NCBI GenBank assembly: GCA_028386065.3
Contig: JAKUCV010007534.1
Location: 140,913-204,912, forward strand
DNA length: 64,000 nucleotides
Reading direction: 5' to 3'
Source: Turnera subulata
Lineage: Eukaryota > Streptophyta > Magnoliopsida > Malpighiales > Passifloraceae
A program made the position numbers and the translations under genes. Of this stretch, positions 61,003-64,000 are shown piece by piece. The notes under the pieces were generated by a model. That model did no database searches. It was given only the letters and a program-made list of their open reading frames with translations, and had not been told where the DNA came from. Within the stretch, counting starts at the first letter, position 1. Each line of letters starts with the position of its first letter.

Positions 61003-61814
61003 GGGCTCAACAGCCCATAATAAAAACATCATCAATGACAAAACCAGCCCAATGGCCCAACAACAATAATAATATGCACAACGGAAGACTTTAAAACTCA
61101 CATGACACTGTATGCGACACAAATGCAAACTATGGATCCGAGCCCTGTCCAAGGGATAACGCCGCAGCCTGTCTGGAATGCACCAAGCCTGTACAACAAA
61201 TAACTCATCCTACGGGATGAAATCCCGCAGGTGAGGGGTGAGTCCGGAGTGCTCACCGACGAAAGAAAGACAATCAATATGAACACTAAAATTACTCAAG
61301 TCAAAAACAGGCAAAAACAGCCAAACCAACAGACCCGACCCAAAATCGGTCCAAGACCAAAAGACTCAAATAAAAATCAATTATCCAATTTTATCTTTCC
61401 GGGCCCCGTCACGGATAAGCTAGGGTCGTACCAGGTTATCAACCTGTTCCTGGTGCCAGATCAAAAAGAACCCGGGATCAACATCCCAATATCAAACTCA
61501 GGGATCAACATCTCAATCAAACCGGCATCAACATGCCCATCACAAGTAACCCAGATCATGGCACCATAAAACAGTCTCAAACCATCCGGTCGTACCTCTA
61601 CTTACCACGTGACAATTACATTACCGTCATTAAAATCAAATCACAGGGATCAACATCCCTAACCAGGATACCGGGATAGACATCCCTATCCAAAACCGAG
61701 GATCGACATCCTTTCACAATTTATTATTAATTATTCCATTATACTTATTCCAAAAGACACAAAAAATCCACACGGGAATAAACATCCCAAAAACCAACAT
61801 GGGATAAACATCCC
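61003..61814. repeat. mini-hairpins with NNAC tetraloop in the gypsy LTR
   Basis: Stem/loop/stem copies: GGGCT-CAAC-AGCCC 61003; GGGAT-CAAC-ATCCC 61474; GGGAT-CAAC-ATCTC 61501; GGCAT-CAAC-ATGCC 61524; AGGGAT-CAAC-ATCCCT 61645; GGGAT-AGAC-ATCCC 61673; AGGAT-CGAC-ATCCT 61699; GGGAAT-AAAC-ATCCC 61774 (one bulge); GGGAT-AAAC-ATCCC 61801. Two related hairpins have 3-base loops: CGGGAT-GAA-ATCCCG 61213 and CAGGTT-ATC-AACCTG 61432. Confidence 0.88.
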
Positions 61815-63127
61815 GACCACAATCACAACAAATATGACAAACAACAGTGCAACAATCAACAAACATGATAACCGAGTAATACAGGCACATATTGAAGGAA
61901 ATCCATCCTCACCTTGGCCGATTACTCAACTCCGGAAACAATGACCGGTCCGACGCCGGCTCCTCGGGAAACTGTCCGATATCATAACCTATACATCAAA
62001 GCAATATACACCCACATAAATGTACATAATCGGTATACTATGATGCCCAAACTGCGAAATTACCCATCCCGATTACATATCCTTTATTACTATCTTTTAC
62101 CGAAAATAATTAACCGTACGTATTTCCGAATATAATTTCGGTACCATACTTTAATTAAAATTCTTTTTCAAAATATTTTCATAAATTAATTATAATCTTC
62201 CAAAATAATAATCATCATAACTTTCCCGAAAAATAATAACCTATTTATAATTTTCAGAAAATATTTATCTAGTATTTATCTTTTTCTAAATATATAATAA
62301 TATTTTCCAACACCAAAATTATAATTACCTTTAATTTCCAAAATACATATTCATATACATATACCATAATCATAATTTTCCAGCCAAAATAATATACATA
62401 TTAAATTTCCAGAAATTATTTTCAAGGTATATATATATTTTTCAAATAATAATAGTTTTTCCAAACATAACTTAATTATTTATAAAAATAAATATATTTA
62501 TATTTTCCTAAAAATACCAGAATTAAATTGAACATATTTTTCTCAAAGTAATTGTATAATTTTTTTCCAAAATTATATATCAGGTTATGAATAATAAATA
62601 TATATATAAATATAGTTTTTTTAAAAAAAATAACTAGACTGGGCCAAGTCCAAGCCCAGCCCAAGGCAGAGCCCAAGAGCCCTAGCCCAGGCACGCCCAG
62701 ACCAGCCCAAGCCCGTTACTATTCCCAGCCCGGGTGGCATCCGGGTCAGCCCGACCAAAGTCTCTACCCGATAGCAGAAACGGGTTGCTCACCTCGGGTT
62801 CGGCGATGGCGGCGCGACGGCAGGCGCGAGGGAGGACAACGAGCTCACCAAAGGGAGCGGCGGATGCAGGCGACTCCCTGGGCGGTGGAAGCTCGGCGCG
62901 AGGCGGCGCGGTGGCTGAGCAGAGGCGCGGGTAGCTGGATCCGCGGGTCTGCAGCTCGGGTCGACGGCGCGTCACCGTACGTCAGACGGCGGAAGAGCTC
63001 GGGGCCGACGGGGGTGAGGTCGCGACGGTGAGGAGATGATGCTGGTGGCAGCGGTGCGACGTGATCGGCCTCCGAAAGCTTCGTCGTGAACAGTGCAGGG
63101 GAGGCGGCGAAGGTGACAGAACTGTTC

Positions 63128-63438
63128 CTCCATTTTTCCTTTTTTTCTTATTTTCTGTAATTTCTTATTTTTCTTTCTTTTTCTTTGATTTTCTTTTCTT
63201 CTTCTTTTTTCCTTCTTCTTCTTTTTTTTTCTTTTCTTCTCTCAGTATTTTCTGTTTTTTTTCTATTTATTTTCTGTTTTTTCTATTTCTTTCTTATTTC
63301 TCTTCTTTTCTCTTTTTTTTTCTTTTTTCTTTTTCCTTCTCTTTTCTTTTCTTTTTCTCTCTTTTTTTTCTCTCTTTTTTTTTTCCTCTCTTCCTCTCTT
63401 CCTCTCCTTCTGCTTTCTTCTTCATTTCTTTTTTTATA
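63128..63438 (+). repeat. 310-bp pyrimidine tract
   Basis: Nearly continuous T/C with rare A and G; long purine tract on the minus strand, the element's sense strand. The plus-strand open frames across it encode only Phe/Ser/Leu and are artefacts of composition. Confidence 0.9.
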
Positions 63439-63509
63439 GCCGTGAACATACTGTTAAGCCTGTGATAACAATAATGCAGGCGGGTCCGATCCGGACCAGA
63501 AAACAACAG

Positions 63510-63744
63510 ATACCTCCTTAGTTATTTTTCGGTGTGATTTTCCGAGAAATTCCGAAACCCGAAAAATACCAACTTAGTTCCGAAAAATCCACGGGAAAAT
63601 CTCGAGCGCGGGAAAACCCTCGGTTACGAAAAACGACGCTCGATTTACCTTGAATTAATTACCCAAGATTAATTCAACGGTAAATCACGGTAAAAGACTT
63701 TTACAGTCTCGGTAAAAATCAAAAATTTTGCCCGGGCTGTTACA
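63510..63744. repeat. right arm of long inverted repeat in the gypsy LTR
   Basis: The inverted partner of 60664-60899. Identity stops where the arms meet the unique LTR interior (AACTAAGG on the left-arm strand). Confidence 0.9.
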
Positions 63745-64000
63745 GTCTACCCACCTTAAAAAGAATTTCGTCTCCAAAATTCTGTCTTATCCATGGGTCC
63801 TACTGTGGAAGCCCGTACCCCAATTAATTAAAAACAATGTAATTTAAATGAAAAAGAGTTACCAAAATACTCTTTAAAACCCGGGGTACAAAAACCGATG
63901 CTTCGGCATACAACATTTTTCCATGAAAATGTAAATTCACAACGAGATGTCATAAAAATAAACGAGATCAACCGGCTTAACAAATAATAAGCCATCACGG
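63745..64000 (-). mobile_element. gypsy internal end, possibly interrupted
   Basis: The first 50-60 bp fit the end of a gypsy polyprotein plus purine tract. From 63804 the sequence TGTGGAAGCCCGTACCCC looks like the start of another LTR, so a second element may be nested here. The window ends before this can be settled. Confidence 0.4.

Larger units (their letters stand above)
60664..63744 (-). repeat. Ty3/gypsy-type LTR, 3.08 kb
   Basis: TGTAACAGCCCGGG begins and CCCGGGCTGTTACA ends a 3081-bp unit. On the minus strand it is preceded by AAGGTGGGTAGAC, a purine tract, itself preceded by GACGAAATTCTTTTT. That is the typical junction between pol and 3' LTR in plant gypsy chromoviruses, so this is read as the 3' LTR of a minus-strand element continuing beyond 64000. 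The bases flanking the two ends (AATTA, GTCTA) differ, as expected for one LTR rather than a complete transposon. It contains 235-bp inverted arms, a tetraloop hairpin array, a GC-rich part (about 62640-63120) and a pyrimidine tract. Confidence 0.72.

Noticed and set aside
63061..63465. Phe/Ser-rich membrane protein gene
   Set aside because: An artefact of the pyrimidine tract. Other frames across it are open too.
60664..63744. Foldback or TIR DNA transposon
   Set aside because: The 235-bp arms fit, but the flanks show no target-site duplication and the right flank is a typical gypsy purine tract after a pol tail. The LTR reading is kept as more likely.

Overview
The window is nuclear DNA of a flowering plant, almost certainly a eudicot. 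Five multi-exon genes have GT-AG introns, non-coding sequence is AT-rich, and roughly half the window is retrotransposon. The species cannot be named from the sequence.

Host genes. Four apparently intact type-I (SUT1/SUC2-like) proton/sucrose symporter genes lie between 15.9 and 38.4 kb: A (minus), B (plus), C (plus) and D (minus). I rebuilt all four with the same four-exon plan; exons 2 and 3 are exactly 64 and 44 bp in every copy. B and C are a head-to-tail duplication that includes promoter and 3' flank. D looks most like the phloem-loading SUT1 proteins of asterids. A fifth gene (52.5-59.1 kb, minus, 12 coding exons, 641 aa) encodes a PSI1-like protein with an N-myristoylation signal, DUF3475 and DUF668. 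It has a probable leader intron and an upstream ORF.

Mobile DNA, left to right: the 3' half of a Ty1/copia element with its LTR (1-2995), apparently inserted in a minus-strand LINE (to about 6.96 kb); an ORF1-only LINE remnant (7.1-9.06 kb); a minus LINE joining RT directly to RNase H (9.74-14.54 kb); a plus LINE with an RRM-type ORF1 (19.8-25.95 kb) that separates transporters A and B; an RNase H scrap; a TRIM with identical 113-bp LTRs; a 34-bp poly(A) micro-insertion at 40.16 kb; a complete copia-derived element with target-site duplication (40391-46723); and a 3.08-kb Ty3/gypsy-type LTR (60664-63744) whose internal region runs off the right edge.

Most unusual signal. The body of the 40.4-46.7 kb copia element carries at least 19 tiny inverted repeats with a constant loop (NNGAA, usually CNGAA) and 4-6 bp stems that differ from copy to copy but stay complementary. 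Its LTRs differ by two substitutions and one deletion although its pol is wrecked and gag is missing, so it probably moved as a non-coding element. The gypsy LTR carries an independent array with the same logic (NNAC tetraloop, compensatory stem changes) and ends in 235-bp inverted arms. Both look like structure conserved without sequence and are the best candidates for something undescribed.

The stretches 46.7-52.4 kb and 38.5-40.1 kb hold no gene I can support.
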